Assembly: GCF_003994255.1 (NCBI RefSeq)
Contig: NZ_ML133851.1
Coordinates: forward strand, 62,001 to 126,000
Origin: Brachybacterium paraconglomeratum
GTDB taxonomy: Bacteria; Actinomycetota; Actinomycetes; Actinomycetales; Dermabacteraceae
Reading direction: 5' to 3'
DNA: 64,000 bases
In this document: one piece after another, positions 33,235 to 43,387 of the stretch
How the letters are laid out: the number at the start of each line of letters is the position of its first letter
How positions within the stretch are numbered: position 1 is the stretch's first letter
Translations under genes and position numbers: made by a program
Notes under the pieces: model-generated
Database searches by the model: none
What the model was told of the DNA's origin: nothing
Seen by the model: the letters and a program-made list of their open reading frames with translations, nothing else

Positions 33235-33660
33235 ATGTTGCGCACTCTCATGACCTCGAAGATCCACCGGGCCACGGTCACGCAGGCGGACCTGCACTAC
33301 GTGGGCTCGGTGACGATTGACCCCGTCCTCACCGAGGCCGCGGGTCTCGTCGAGCACGAGCAGGTCACGATCGTGGACATCGCCAACGGCCACCGCCTGA
33401 CCACCTACGTGATCGAGGGCGAGCGCGGCAGCGGCGTGATCGGCATCAACGGGGCGGCGGCGCACCTGGTCTCCCCCGGCGACCTCGTGATCATCATGGC
33501 CTACGGACAGCTGGACGCGGCCGAGGTCGCCTCCCATCACCCGCGCGTGGTCCACGTCGACGAGGACAACCGCATCGTCGCGATCGGCGAGGACGGCGCG
33601 CAGCCCGTCCCCGGCATGCCCGATCAGATCGACGGCCGCACCTCGCACGGCATCCGCTGA
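33235..33660 (+). CDS. panD: aspartate 1-decarboxylase
   Basis: Makes beta-alanine for pantothenate and CoA. 141 residues. A pyruvoyl enzyme: the proenzyme is cut between Gly24 and Ser25 in [10 protein letters not shown], and Ser25 becomes the pyruvoyl group. Other family residues are [12 protein letters not shown] at the start and [17 protein letters not shown]. The start [12 protein letters not shown] matches the family. GATAAT lies 7 bases upstream and GGGAG overlaps the gap, so the mRNA may be leaderless. The tail after about residue 120 is an extra polar segment common in actinobacteria. Confidence 0.95.
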   Translation: MLRTLMTSKIHRATVTQADLHYVGSVTIDPVLTEAAGLVEHEQVTIVDIANGHRLTTYVIEGERGSGVIGINGAAAHLVSPGDLVIIMAYGQLDAAEVASHHPRVVHVDEDNRIVAIGEDGAQPVPGMPDQIDGRTSHGIR

Positions 33661-33709
33661 GCCCTCGTCTCCGCGGCGTCCGGCCGCACGGTCCCGGAGG
33701 CGGGCACGG

Positions 33710-33749
33710 GTTCGCGCCCTCCCCGTCGGCCGGTGTCCGACCCGCGAAC
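33710..33749 (+). terminator. possible nested hairpin after panD
   Basis: GTTCGCG (33710-33716) pairs with CGCGAAC (33743-33749), with an inner GTCGG/CCGAC stem. It lies 50 bases after panD and before the next promoter. It has no T-run, so it is only a candidate terminator. Confidence 0.35.
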
Positions 33750-33777
33750 GCAGGAAGCCCCTTTCCGCCCCGCCCTA

Positions 33778-33783
33778 TAGGAT
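33778..33783 (+). promoter_or_regulatory. putative -10 box upstream of the AEC transporter
   Basis: TAGGAT, 7 bases before a GTG at 33791 and 37 bases before the transporter start. It sits where a leaderless transcript beginning at the 33791 GTG would be made. Confidence 0.45.
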
Positions 33784-33790
33784 CGGTGCG

Positions 33791-33823
33791 GTGACCTCCT
33801 CCTCGCCCCGTCCTCCCCGGTGA
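33791..33823 (+). CDS. possible 10-codon upstream ORF overlapping the AEC transporter
   Basis: GTG at 33791 opens a 10-codon frame (encoding MTSSSPRPPR) whose TGA (33821-33823) overlaps the transporter GTG (33820-33822) as GTGA. The TAGGAT box 7 bases before its GTG would place it at the 5' end of the mRNA. The transporter start has no Shine-Dalgarno of its own, so a ribosome finishing this ORF may reinitiate on the transporter. Function is inferred; the peptide is Ser/Pro-rich and has no family. Confidence 0.4.
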   Translation: MTSSSPRPPR

Positions 33824-34746
33824 GCGGCGTCCTCGCGGGCTTCTTCATCGTCTGGTCCATGATCGGCGTGGGCTGGGTGGTGGGACGCACCGGCGTGCTC
33901 GGCGCCCACGGCCGCTACGTCCTGAACCGCACCACCTTCTTCGTCGCCTCCCCCGCGCTGGTCCTGGTGGGGCTGCTCGGCTCCGATGTGCGCTCCGTGT
34001 TCTCCCTGCCGATGCTGGTGGCCGGGCTGTCCGGGCTCGGCACGGGCGCGCTGCTCATCGCCGGGGTGGCCCTGTTCACGAAGCGGCGCGGCGCGGATCT
34101 GGTGGTCACCGCGATCAGCGGCTCCGTCGTCAACGGCGCGAACATGGGCTTCCCGATCGCCGCCTACGTGCTCGGGGACATCTCCCACGCCCTGCCGGTG
34201 ATCCTCTTCCAGCAGGCGGTCTACACGCCTCTCTATCTCTTCGTCCTGCACCGGGTCACGGAGAAGGACGCCCAGGGCGCGGCCGGGGTGCTGCGCAGCA
34301 TCGTCGCGAACCCCGTCATCATCGCCTCGGCCATCGGGCTGGTGCTCGTACTGATCGGGGTGAAGGTCCCCGGGGTGGTGCTCGAGCCGGTCCAGTCCCT
34401 GGCCGACATGGCGATCCCGGCGATGCTGCTGGCCTACGGGTTGTCCCTGCACGGCTCGCGCCCGCTCGCGAAGGACGACGGATATCGCGGGCTGATCGCC
34501 GTCGCCTCCGGTGCGAAGCTCCTCGCCATGCCGCTGATCGCGCTCGGGATCGGACTGCTGCTGGGGATGCGGGGCGCCCATCTGTACGAGGTCGTCGTCA
34601 TGGCGGCGCTGCCCACCGCGCAGAACGTGTACGTCGCCGCCGCCCGCTACCGCGCCTCGGAGAACCTCGCCCGGGACACGGTGCTCATCACGACGATCGG
34701 GACGGTGCTCGTGCTGCTGCTCATCTCCGCGGTGCTCGACGTCTGA
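33820..34746 (+). CDS. AEC family transporter (auxin-efflux-carrier-like permease)
   Basis: 308 residues with about ten hydrophobic segments in two five-helix halves. The first is GVLAGFFIVWSMIGVGWVVG; the conserved Asn region is NGANMGFPIAAYVLGDI; the second half begins VANPVIIASAIGLVLVLIGV and has MAIPAMLLAYGLSLHGSRPL and AALPTAQNVYVAAARYR. AEC proteins are secondary transporters of organic acids such as malate or malonate. No adjacent enzyme hints at the substrate. The GTG start overlaps the stop of the small upstream ORF. Confidence 0.87.
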   Translation: MSGVLAGFFIVWSMIGVGWVVGRTGVLGAHGRYVLNRTTFFVASPALVLVGLLGSDVRSVFSLPMLVAGLSGLGTGALLIAGVALFTKRRGADLVVTAISGSVVNGANMGFPIAAYVLGDISHALPVILFQQAVYTPLYLFVLHRVTEKDAQGAAGVLRSIVANPVIIASAIGLVLVLIGVKVPGVVLEPVQSLADMAIPAMLLAYGLSLHGSRPLAKDDGYRGLIAVASGAKLLAMPLIALGIGLLLGMRGAHLYEVVVMAALPTAQNVYVAAARYRASENLARDTVLITTIGTVLVLLLISAVLDV

Positions 34747-34775
34747 TCGGGCGGGTCCCTCCGCGACGGGCGCGC

Positions 34776-34781
34776 TAGGAT
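34776..34781 (+). promoter_or_regulatory. -10 box of the leuS leader transcript
   Basis: TAGGAT, 6 bases before the GTG of the leader peptide, the same spacing as at other leaderless starts here. Transcription should begin at or next to that GTG. No clear -35 hexamer is visible. Confidence 0.55.
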
Positions 34782-34787
34782 GGCACG

Positions 34788-34853
34788 GTGACGGAACGGC
34801 TGCTGCTTATGCAGCCGCGTCGGACAAGGCCCGCGACCGTGTCGCGCTCCTGA
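34788..34853 (+). CDS. leucine-rich leader peptide of leuS
   Basis: A 21-codon frame beginning GTG-ACG-GAA-CGG, followed by three consecutive Leu codons CTG-CTG-CTT at positions 5-7 and ending in TGA. Three Leu codons in a row just upstream of a leucyl-tRNA synthetase gene, followed by a terminator hairpin, are the hallmark of ribosome-mediated attenuation. The peptide itself should have no function. Translation probably starts at the 5' end of the mRNA (leaderless, -10 at 34776); an AGGA lies 7 bases upstream but would be outside such a transcript. Confidence 0.7.
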   Translation: MTERLLLMQPRRTRPATVSRS

Positions 34854-34914
34854 GGGAGCGCCCGGCCACGACGAGGCACCGACGCGGCTCCCCTCGCCTG
34901 CGCGAGGGTTTTTT
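34813..34914 (+). promoter_or_regulatory. leuS transcription attenuator (alternative RNA pairings)
   Basis: Four elements. (a) AGCCGCGTCGG (34813-34823, just after the Leu codons) is exactly complementary to CCGACGCGGCT (34879-34889), 11 bp. (b) A 7-bp hairpin, GCGCTCC (34844-34850) with GGAGCGC (34855-34861), spans the leader stop. (c) GAGGGAGC (34852-34859) can instead pair with GCTCCCCTC (34887-34895) with one bulge; this excludes (a) and the terminator. (d) An intrinsic terminator: CCCTCGC (34891-34897), loop, GCGAGGG (34902-34908), then six T. A ribosome stalled on the Leu codons would mask (a), allow (c) and so prevent (d). Confidence 0.65.
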
Positions 34915-34997
34915 CATGTCATGAGGCCATCACCCCACTGCCTGACCCACTGCCTGGCGGCCCCGGCCGCACTGATCCTTCGGAGGACGATCCACCC

Positions 34998-37955
34998 ATG
35001 AGCGAGGCACCCCACCGGTACACGGCCGCGATGGCGGACGAGATCGAGCTGCGCTGGCAGCAGCGCTGGGACGAGGAGGGCACCTTCCACGCCGACAACC
35101 CCGTCGGCGAGCTGCGCGGCACCGCCCCCTCGCTCGAGGAGGCCACCGCCGCCGCCACCTCCTCGTCCGAGAAGATGTACATCATGGACATGTTCCCCTA
35201 CCCCTCGGGGTCGGGGCTGCACGTCGGCCACCCGCTGGGCTACATCGCGACCGACGTGGTCGCGCGCCACCAGCGCATGCTCGGCAAGAACGTGCTGTAC
35301 ACGATGGGCTACGACGCCTTCGGCCTGCCCGCCGAGCAGTACGCGGTCCAGACCGGCACCCATCCGCGCACCACCACCGAGGCGAACGTCGCGAACATGC
35401 GCCGCCAGCTGCATCGGCTGGGCCTGTCCCATGACGCGCGCCGCTCGCTCGCGACCACGGACCCCGAGTTCGTGAAGTGGACGCAGTGGATCTTTCTGCG
35501 CATCTTCGACTCCTGGTACGACCCGGACGCCCCGAACGCCGACGGCGTGACCGGGCGCGCCCGGCCGATCGCCGAGCTGCGCGAGGAGCTCCGCGCCGGC
35601 ACGATCGATCCCTTCGCCCTCGCCGACCGGCAGGGCCTGGAGATCCCCGCCGCCTGGCAGGGCCGCAGCGCCGCCGACGTCCCCGGCGCCTCCGATGCGG
35701 AGATCGCGCAGCTGGCCGACGGCTTCCGCCTGGCCTACATCTCCGAGACTCCCGTGAACTGGTGCCCCGGACTCGGCACGGTGCTGGCCAACGAGGAGGT
35801 CACCGCCGAGGGCCGCTCCGAGCGCGGCAACTTCCCCGTCTTCACCCGTCGCCTGCGCCAGTGGAACATGCGCATCACCGCCTACGGCGACCGCCTGATC
35901 GACGACCTGGACCGGGTGGACTGGCCCGAGTCGATCCGCTCCATGCAGCGCAACTGGATCGGCCGCAGCCACGGCGCCCAGATCAGCTTCCCCGTCGCCG
36001 GTCTCGCGGACCACGAGGACGCCGGCTTCGACGTCTTCACCACGCGCGCCGACACCCTGTTCGGCGCGACCTTCTGCGTCCTCTCTCCCGAGCACTCCCT
36101 GCTGACGGACGTCTCCGCCCTGCCGGAGGCGTGGCCCGAGGGCACGCACGAGGCCTGGACCGGCGGCGCCGCGAGCCCCCGCGAGGCCGTCGCCGCCTAC
36201 CAGGCGCGCGCCGCCTCGCTGGACGAGGACGAGCGCACCGAGGAGGGCCGCGAGAAGACCGGCGTGTTCACCGGCCTGTTCGCGACCAACCCCATGGACG
36301 GCCGCGAGCTGCCCGTGTTCACCGCCGACTACGTGCTGATGGGATACGGCACCGGCGCGATCATGGCCGTGCCCGCCGAGGACGAGCGCGACTTCGCGTT
36401 CGCGGACCGCTTCGAGCTGCCCGTGATCCGCACTGTCCGCCCGCCGGAGGACTTCACCGGCGGGGCCTGGACCGGCGAGGGCGAGAAGATCAACTCCGCC
36501 TCCGCGGAGCTGGATCTGAACGGCCTGGACAAGGAGGAGGCGAAGGCGCGCGCCACCGCCTACGCCGAGGAGAAGGGCTTCGGTCGGGCCCGCACCACCT
36601 ACCGCCTGCGGGACTGGCTGTTCTCCCGGCAGCGCTACTGGGGCGAGCCCTTCCCGATCGTCTACGACCCCGCGGATCCCGAGACCCCCATCGCGCTGCC
36701 GGAGTCGATGCTGCCGGTGGACCTGCCGGAGGTCGCGGACTTCTCCCCGAAGACCTTCGACCCGATGGACGCCGACACCGAGCCGCAGACCCCGCTCTCG
36801 CGCGCCGAGGACTGGGTCGAGGTGGAGCTGGACCTCGGCGAGGGGCCGAAGACCTACCTGCGCGAGACCAATACGATGCCGCAGTGGGCGGGTTCGTCCT
36901 GGTACCACCTGCGCTACATCGACCCCACCGAGGACGAGGTCCTGGTGCGGCCCGAGAACGAGAAGTACTGGCTGGGCGCCCGTGAGGAGGGCGGCGTCGG
37001 CGGCGTGGACCTCTACGTCGGCGGCGTGGAGCACGCGGTGCTGCACCTGCTGTACGCGCGGTTCTGGCACAAGGTGCTCTTCGACCGCGGCGACGTGACC
37101 AGCCAGGAGCCCTTCCACCGCCTGTTCAACCAGGGCTACATCCAGGCCTACGCCTACACCGACTCCCGCGGCGTGCACGTGCCGGCCGAGGAGGTCGTCG
37201 CGGAGGCAGACGGCACCTTCACCTACCAGGGCGAGCCGGTCACCCAGGAGTACGGGAAGATGGGCAAGTCGCTGAAGAACGCGGTCGCGCCCGACGACAT
37301 GTACGAGGAGTACGGCGCGGACACCCTGCGCGTGTACGAGATGTCGATGGGGCCGCTGGACCTCTCCCGCCCGTGGGAGACCCGCGCCGTGGTCGGCTCG
37401 CAGCGCTTCCTGCAGCGCCTGTGGCGCCTCGTGATCGACGAGGAGACCGGGACGCTGACCGTCTCCGACGAGCCGGCCGACCTGCCCACGAAGCAGGCCG
37501 TGCACCGCGCGATCGACGGCGTGCGCCGCGACATGGACCGGATGCAGTTCAACACTGCGATCGCGAAGCTCATCGAGCTGGTCAACCACCTCACCAAGCA
37601 GCTCACCTCGACCGGAACCGTGCCGCGCGAGGCCGTGGAGCCGCTGGTGCTGATGGTCTCGCCGCTGGCCCCGCACCTGGCCGAGGAGCTGTGGGTGCGC
37701 CTGGGCCGCTCCGGCGGGATCTCCCGCGTGGCGTACCCGGTCGCGGACCCGGAGCTGCTGAAGGCCGAGCAGGTCACCTGCGTCGTCCAGGTCAAGGGCA
37801 AGGTCCGCCACCGGATCGAGGTCGACCCGGAGATCTCCGCCGAGGACCTCGAGGCCGCCGTCATGGCCGAGGACCGGGTCAAGGAGCTGCTCCAGGGGCA
37901 GACGGTGCGCAAGGTGATCGTCCGCGCCCCGAAGATCGTGAACATCGTGGTCTGA
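34998..37955 (+). CDS. leuS: leucyl-tRNA synthetase
   Basis: 985-residue class I synthetase. HIGH-equivalent region [20 protein letters not shown] (HVGH). The CP1 editing domain spans about residues 290-510 ([52 protein letters not shown]). The leucine-binding [14 protein letters not shown] follows, then the KMSKS-equivalent KMGKS in [16 protein letters not shown]. The anticodon-binding and C-terminal domains end [16 protein letters not shown]-like. GGAGGA lies about 10 bases before the ATG. Expression is probably set by the Leu-codon attenuator directly upstream; 34915-34997 is the rest of the leader. Confidence 0.97.
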   Translation: MSEAPHRYTAAMADEIELRWQQRWDEEGTFHADNPVGELRGTAPSLEEATAAATSSSEKMYIMDMFPYPSGSGLHVGHPLGYIATDVVARHQRMLGKNVLYTMGYDAFGLPAEQYAVQTGTHPRTTTEANVANMRRQLHRLGLSHDARRSLATTDPEFVKWTQWIFLRIFDSWYDPDAPNADGVTGRARPIAELREELRAGTIDPFALADRQGLEIPAAWQGRSAADVPGASDAEIAQLADGFRLAYISETPVNWCPGLGTVLANEEVTAEGRSERGNFPVFTRRLRQWNMRITAYGDRLIDDLDRVDWPESIRSMQRNWIGRSHGAQISFPVAGLADHEDAGFDVFTTRADTLFGATFCVLSPEHSLLTDVSALPEAWPEGTHEAWTGGAASPREAVAAYQARAASLDEDERTEEGREKTGVFTGLFATNPMDGRELPVFTADYVLMGYGTGAIMAVPAEDERDFAFADRFELPVIRTVRPPEDFTGGAWTGEGEKINSASAELDLNGLDKEEAKARATAYAEEKGFGRARTTYRLRDWLFSRQRYWGEPFPIVYDPADPETPIALPESMLPVDLPEVADFSPKTFDPMDADTEPQTPLSRAEDWVEVELDLGEGPKTYLRETNTMPQWAGSSWYHLRYIDPTEDEVLVRPENEKYWLGAREEGGVGGVDLYVGGVEHAVLHLLYARFWHKVLFDRGDVTSQEPFHRLFNQGYIQAYAYTDSRGVHVPAEEVVAEADGTFTYQGEPVTQEYGKMGKSLKNAVAPDDMYEEYGADTLRVYEMSMGPLDLSRPWETRAVVGSQRFLQRLWRLVIDEETGTLTVSDEPADLPTKQAVHRAIDGVRRDMDRMQFNTAIAKLIELVNHLTKQLTSTGTVPREAVEPLVLMVSPLAPHLAEELWVRLGRSGGISRVAYPVADPELLKAEQVTCVVQVKGKVRHRIEVDPEISAEDLEAAVMAEDRVKELLQGQTVRKVIVRAPKIVNIVV

Positions 37956-37966
37956 GACCGGGCGAC

Positions 37967-38004
37967 CGACGGCCCCGTCGCTCCCTGGAGCGGCGGGGCC
38001 GTCG
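37967..38004 (+). terminator. terminator after leuS
   Basis: Two 18-base arms (37967-37984 and 37987-38004) pair with a single G-T wobble, starting 12 bases after the leuS stop. No T-run. Confidence 0.75.
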
Positions 38005-38014
38005 CATGTCCGGA

Positions 38015-38079
38015 CGTGGTCGTGGTCGTGGCCGTGGCCGTGGTCGTGTCGGGCTCGGGCTCAGGCTCGGGCTCGGGCC
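38015..38079. repeat. hexanucleotide tandem repeats
   Basis: 38015-38048 is five to six copies of CGTGGT/CGTGGC. 38049-38079 is five copies of TCGGGC (one TCAGGC). No gene is expected here; the frames crossing it encode only monotonous repeats (VVVAVA or SGSGSG). The repeats lie between the leuS terminator and the first WXG100-like gene. Nothing else is recognisable in 37956-38172 besides a TAGCCT -10 box at 38161-38166. Confidence 0.7.
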
Positions 38080-38160
38080 GAGGGCCTGCGACCGTTCCTC
38101 CACATCCGGCCGTCGTCCACATCGAGGCCCGGCCCCGGGCGGCACGGACCGAGCGATCCC

Positions 38161-38166
38161 TAGCCT
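38161..38166 (+). promoter_or_regulatory. putative -10 box of the first WXG100-like gene
   Basis: TAGCCT, 6 bases before the ATG at 38173 with no Shine-Dalgarno between, so the transcript is probably leaderless. Confidence 0.5.
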
Positions 38167-38172
38167 CGCGCC

Positions 38173-39387
38173 ATGGACACCTTCTGCGGATGCAACACCG
38201 AGACCCTGGACGATCTGGCCAAGCGGGTGCGCGAGGGCGCGCTGCGCCTGATCCAGCTGATCGAGCTGCTGCGCGAGGCCGCCGAGTCGGTCGACTGGAC
38301 CGGTCCGGACGCCGACGCCCACCGTCACCGCACCGCGACGATGGCCGAGCACGGCCTCGCCGCCGGCGCCGACCTGCGCGCGAAGGCGCTGGAGCTGAGA
38401 CGCCATGCGTGGGAGCAGGAGCGGGCCTCGGAGCTCGACCCCGGAGCCGCGGTGCGGGCCGAGCTCCCCGGGGACGGGGCCGGTGAGGGGATCTTCGCGG
38501 ATCCCGGCCGCTGGCTCGGCGGTCCGATGGCGCCCTCGGACCCGCTCGACCCGCTGCCCGGTCTCCGCGGGCCGCGCGGCCTGCCGACGCCGCCCGGGGG
38601 ATGGGGCCCGTGGATCGGAGGGCCGATGGCTCCGGCGGACCCGACGACCCCGCTGCCATCGCTGCCGACCCCGTCCGGCGGCTGGGCTCCGTGGATCGGC
38701 GGGCCCTTCATGCCCTCCCCGCCTCCGCCCATGGTGTCGGGGCCGCTGCCCGAGGGTGAGCAGTTCGCACTGGATCCGGAGATCGTCGCCGAGGCGCGTG
38801 GCGACCGTGAGCTCGCCCTCGGCTCCGTCCCGGTCGCCGGTCACATCCAGACCGCGCTCGGCCTGCACGAGGAGGTCGGGCACCTCAACGATCGCCTCGA
38901 CGAGGCGGCCGGCGGCACGGTCTTCGAGCCCCTGGCCCGCGTGGCGCGAGTTCCCCACACCGTGACCGAACCGGTGCTCGGCGAGGGCTCCACCGCCGGT
39001 CAGCTGGCGGAAAACCTCGATCGGAGCTGGGCGAACGTCCTCCAGACCGGTTCCGAGGTGACCGCTGCCGTCGGCGAGGGCGACCTCGCCGCGGCCGCGC
39101 GCGCCGGCGAGCGCGGGCTGTTCCGCAGCGCGGAGAACTCCGCGGATCTGCTCACGATCTCGCCGATCCCGGCCTCTGCGGAGTCGGGCGCGGATTTCCT
39201 CGGCGAGGGGGCCGACGCGGTCCGCGGGATCAGCCCGGAGGCGGCTGCCGGGCTGGAGAGTGCCGAGGCCACGGTCCGGGAGGACGTCGAGGGCCTCACG
39301 GACTTCCGCGAGACTCTCACCGACGGGGAGACCTGGTACGACGCACGCCGTCGCTACGCGCCGATGCCCTGGGACCCTCAGGGCTGA
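38173..39387 (+). CDS. long protein with WXG100-like N-terminal domain, candidate type VII substrate
   Basis: 404 residues of unknown function. Residues 1-90 form two helices joined by VDWTGPDAD (Trp42), the WxG turn of ESX substrates. Residues about 110-190 are a Pro/Gly/Trp linker with three repeats of a W(I/L)GGP(M/F) motif near 114, 147 and 174. From 200 to 404 is a helical Ala/Glu-rich domain without recognised family, ending WYDARRRYAPMPWDPQG. There is no signal peptide or membrane segment. The layout (WXG head, Pro linker, C-terminal domain) is that of large ESX/LXG-type secreted proteins. No secretion ATPase or obvious immunity gene is in the window. The gene is followed by a second WXG-headed one. 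Confidence 0.6.
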   Translation: MDTFCGCNTETLDDLAKRVREGALRLIQLIELLREAAESVDWTGPDADAHRHRTATMAEHGLAAGADLRAKALELRRHAWEQERASELDPGAAVRAELPGDGAGEGIFADPGRWLGGPMAPSDPLDPLPGLRGPRGLPTPPGGWGPWIGGPMAPADPTTPLPSLPTPSGGWAPWIGGPFMPSPPPPMVSGPLPEGEQFALDPEIVAEARGDRELALGSVPVAGHIQTALGLHEEVGHLNDRLDEAAGGTVFEPLARVARVPHTVTEPVLGEGSTAGQLAENLDRSWANVLQTGSEVTAAVGEGDLAAAARAGERGLFRSAENSADLLTISPIPASAESGADFLGEGADAVRGISPEAAAGLESAEATVREDVEGLTDFRETLTDGETWYDARRRYAPMPWDPQG

Positions 39388-39434
39388 CACGCGGGACAGA
39401 GCCGTGCATCTCCGTCGTGACGCCCCGGCTCGGC

Positions 39435-39452
39435 ATGGGGAGCAGTCCCCAT
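39435..39452 (+). terminator. small hairpin between the two WXG100-like genes
   Basis: ATGGGGA (39435-39441) and TCCCCAT (39446-39452) form a 7-bp stem with a GCAG loop. The gap 39388-39488 also has GATATT (39478-39483), 5 bases before the next ATG, a possible -10 for a separate leaderless transcript. Confidence 0.35.
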
Positions 39453-39488
39453 CGACCGCTGCGACGCAGCACGGCATGATATTGCGCC

Positions 39489-40364
39489 ATGACCTTCCAG
39501 GGTGCCGACACCGATCAGTTGCGAGCGACCGCCACCGCCTTCGAGCGCGGCGCCACCTCGCTCGAGACGCTGCTGACCACCCTGTCCGGTGTCGTGAGCG
39601 CGGTCGACTGGCAGGGACCGGACGCCGACCGCTTCCGCTCCGACTTCGAGCGCCTCGTGCAGCAGGCCGACGTGACCGCATCGGACGTCGCCGAGCGTGG
39701 TTCCCGACTCGAGCAGGAGGCCGAGGAGCAGGATGAAGCGTCGTCCGGCGGCGGTGCGGGTGCCGATGCCGGACCGGGCGGCCCGACCCCTCTCGACCGG
39801 ATACGCCGGATCTTCGGTGGCCTGTCCAGCTCCGACGGGACCTCGGATGCCGAGGAGAAGTTCCGGGAGGTCTCGAAGGAGATCTTCAACAAGGTCGCGG
39901 ACAAGGTCGGCGACTCTCGGGAGCTGCCCACCTGGGCGCGGCGACTGACGAAGGGAGTCGCCGCCGGAGTCAACGTGTACCCCGAGATGGAAGAGATGTA
40001 CCAGCACCTCGCCGCGGGCGAGACCGGCCTTGCGATCGGCGATGGCTTCGAGATCGTCTGGGGTGCTGCTCCCCACCCGGTCGCGGCTCTCGGATCCATG
40101 GCGAACGAGGAGTTCACCGGTCCCGGCGAGGACGCCACCTCCCCCTTCGAGAAGTGGGGACAGATCCAGGAGGAGAGCTTCGGCGCGCGCTACGGCGAGA
40201 AGGTCGGGGGCGACATCTCGCACCTGCTGGGTTTCGAGGACGAAGGCACGATGGACAACCTGATCACCTCGGGCGGCGGAGTCGCCGGGTGGACGACGTT
40301 CTCGGCCTTCGGCCCGACAGGTTTCCTGAACCAGGCCAGCGGCGTCTGGAACTCACGGGACTGA
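39489..40364 (+). CDS. second WXG100-headed protein of unknown function
   Basis: 291 residues. Residues 1-90 give a helix-WxG-helix head with VDWQGPDADRF (Trp41), nearly the same motif as the gene before. A Gly/Ala/Ser linker follows (about 88-105), then a C-terminal domain of about 185 residues with EKFREVSKEIFNKVADKVG, LPTWARRLTKGVAAGVNVYP and a hydrophobic end (GGGVAGWTTFSAFGPTGFL). YPEME near 155 fits a YxxxE secretion signal but lies after the WXG domain, so this is weak. The two C-terminal domains do not look alike. I infer a tandem pair of type VII-type proteins; neither a toxin activity nor an immunity role is shown. Confidence 0.6.
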   Translation: MTFQGADTDQLRATATAFERGATSLETLLTTLSGVVSAVDWQGPDADRFRSDFERLVQQADVTASDVAERGSRLEQEAEEQDEASSGGGAGADAGPGGPTPLDRIRRIFGGLSSSDGTSDAEEKFREVSKEIFNKVADKVGDSRELPTWARRLTKGVAAGVNVYPEMEEMYQHLAAGETGLAIGDGFEIVWGAAPHPVAALGSMANEEFTGPGEDATSPFEKWGQIQEESFGARYGEKVGGDISHLLGFEDEGTMDNLITSGGGVAGWTTFSAFGPTGFLNQASGVWNSRD

Positions 40365-40394
40365 CGAAGTCCGAGATCGCTTGACCGAGCACGA

Positions 40395-40434
40395 CGAGGT
40401 CCCGGTGCAGGGCTGAGCCCGCACCGGGACCTCG
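40395..40434. terminator. bidirectional terminator between the WXG pair and clpB
   Basis: 14-bp perfect stem (40395-40408 with 40421-40434) topped by an inner GGGC/GCCC pairing, between two convergent genes. Confidence 0.75.
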
Positions 40435-40456
40435 ATCCCGCAGAGAGGTGCCGAGG

Positions 40457-43099
<2,643 letters not shown>

Positions 43100-43181
43100 G
43101 GTGCTCCTTCTGCTGTGCGGGCCCTTCCGGGCGATGGTCTCGGGATGATCATCCCTGCTCGATGGGGTCAACGTCGACAGG

Positions 43182-43202
43182 GTTGAGTCTATTCCGCTCA
43201 AC
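43182..43202. promoter_or_regulatory. HAIR-like HspR operator over the clpB -10 box
   Basis: GTTGAGT-N7-GCTCAAC compares with the HAIR consensus CTTGAGT-N7-ACTCAAG: 11 of 14 symmetric positions match, with the exact 7-base spacer. The minus-strand -10 TAGACT (43191-43186) lies inside it, so a bound repressor would block polymerase. ClpB is a known member of HspR regulons in Streptomyces and mycobacteria. The hspR gene is not in the window. Confidence 0.65.
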
Positions 43203-43281
43203 CTTGCGGGTGTCGAGCCGCGCGGGTGGCCCGTCCGTCCACAGATGGCCCGGCACCCCGGTGCGGGCCACGCCTCCCCTG

Positions 43282-43343
43282 TAGCATCGACCCGGAGCCG
43301 CGCACCGTCCGTCCAGGGGAACCGACGCCGACGGGGGCGTCGG
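43282..43343 (+). promoter_or_regulatory. prsW-like promoter and leader hairpin
   Basis: TAGCAT at 43282-43287 fits a -10 box, about 100 bases before the PrsW-family ATG. The leader has a hairpin, CCGACGCC (43322-43329) with GGCGTCGG (43336-43343). Apart from these and the clpB operator, 43100-43387 holds nothing I recognise. Confidence 0.35.
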
Positions 43344-43387
43344 CCCCCGCCCGCATCCCCGCACCTCCTCCAGAGACCGAGGCCTCC

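Noticed and set aside
29071-33660. Very long plus-strand open frame ending in panD
   Set aside because: It is a shadow of sdaA and the helicase in very GC-rich DNA; only the panD part has protein-family signal.
34747-34997. T-box or tRNA-like element before leuS
   Set aside because: No T-box specifier loop or TGG antiterminator sequence is visible; the Leu-codon ORF with alternative stems explains the region better.
38016-38486. Long plus-strand ORF across the hexanucleotide repeats
   Set aside because: It encodes monotonous Val/Ala and Ser/Gly runs created by the repeat and continues out of frame through the WXG gene.
38173-40364. Calling the two WXG-headed proteins a toxin-immunity pair
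   Set aside because: Both carry a WXG head, neither shows a toxin motif, and an immunity protein would not be expected to have one; the evidence does not support it.
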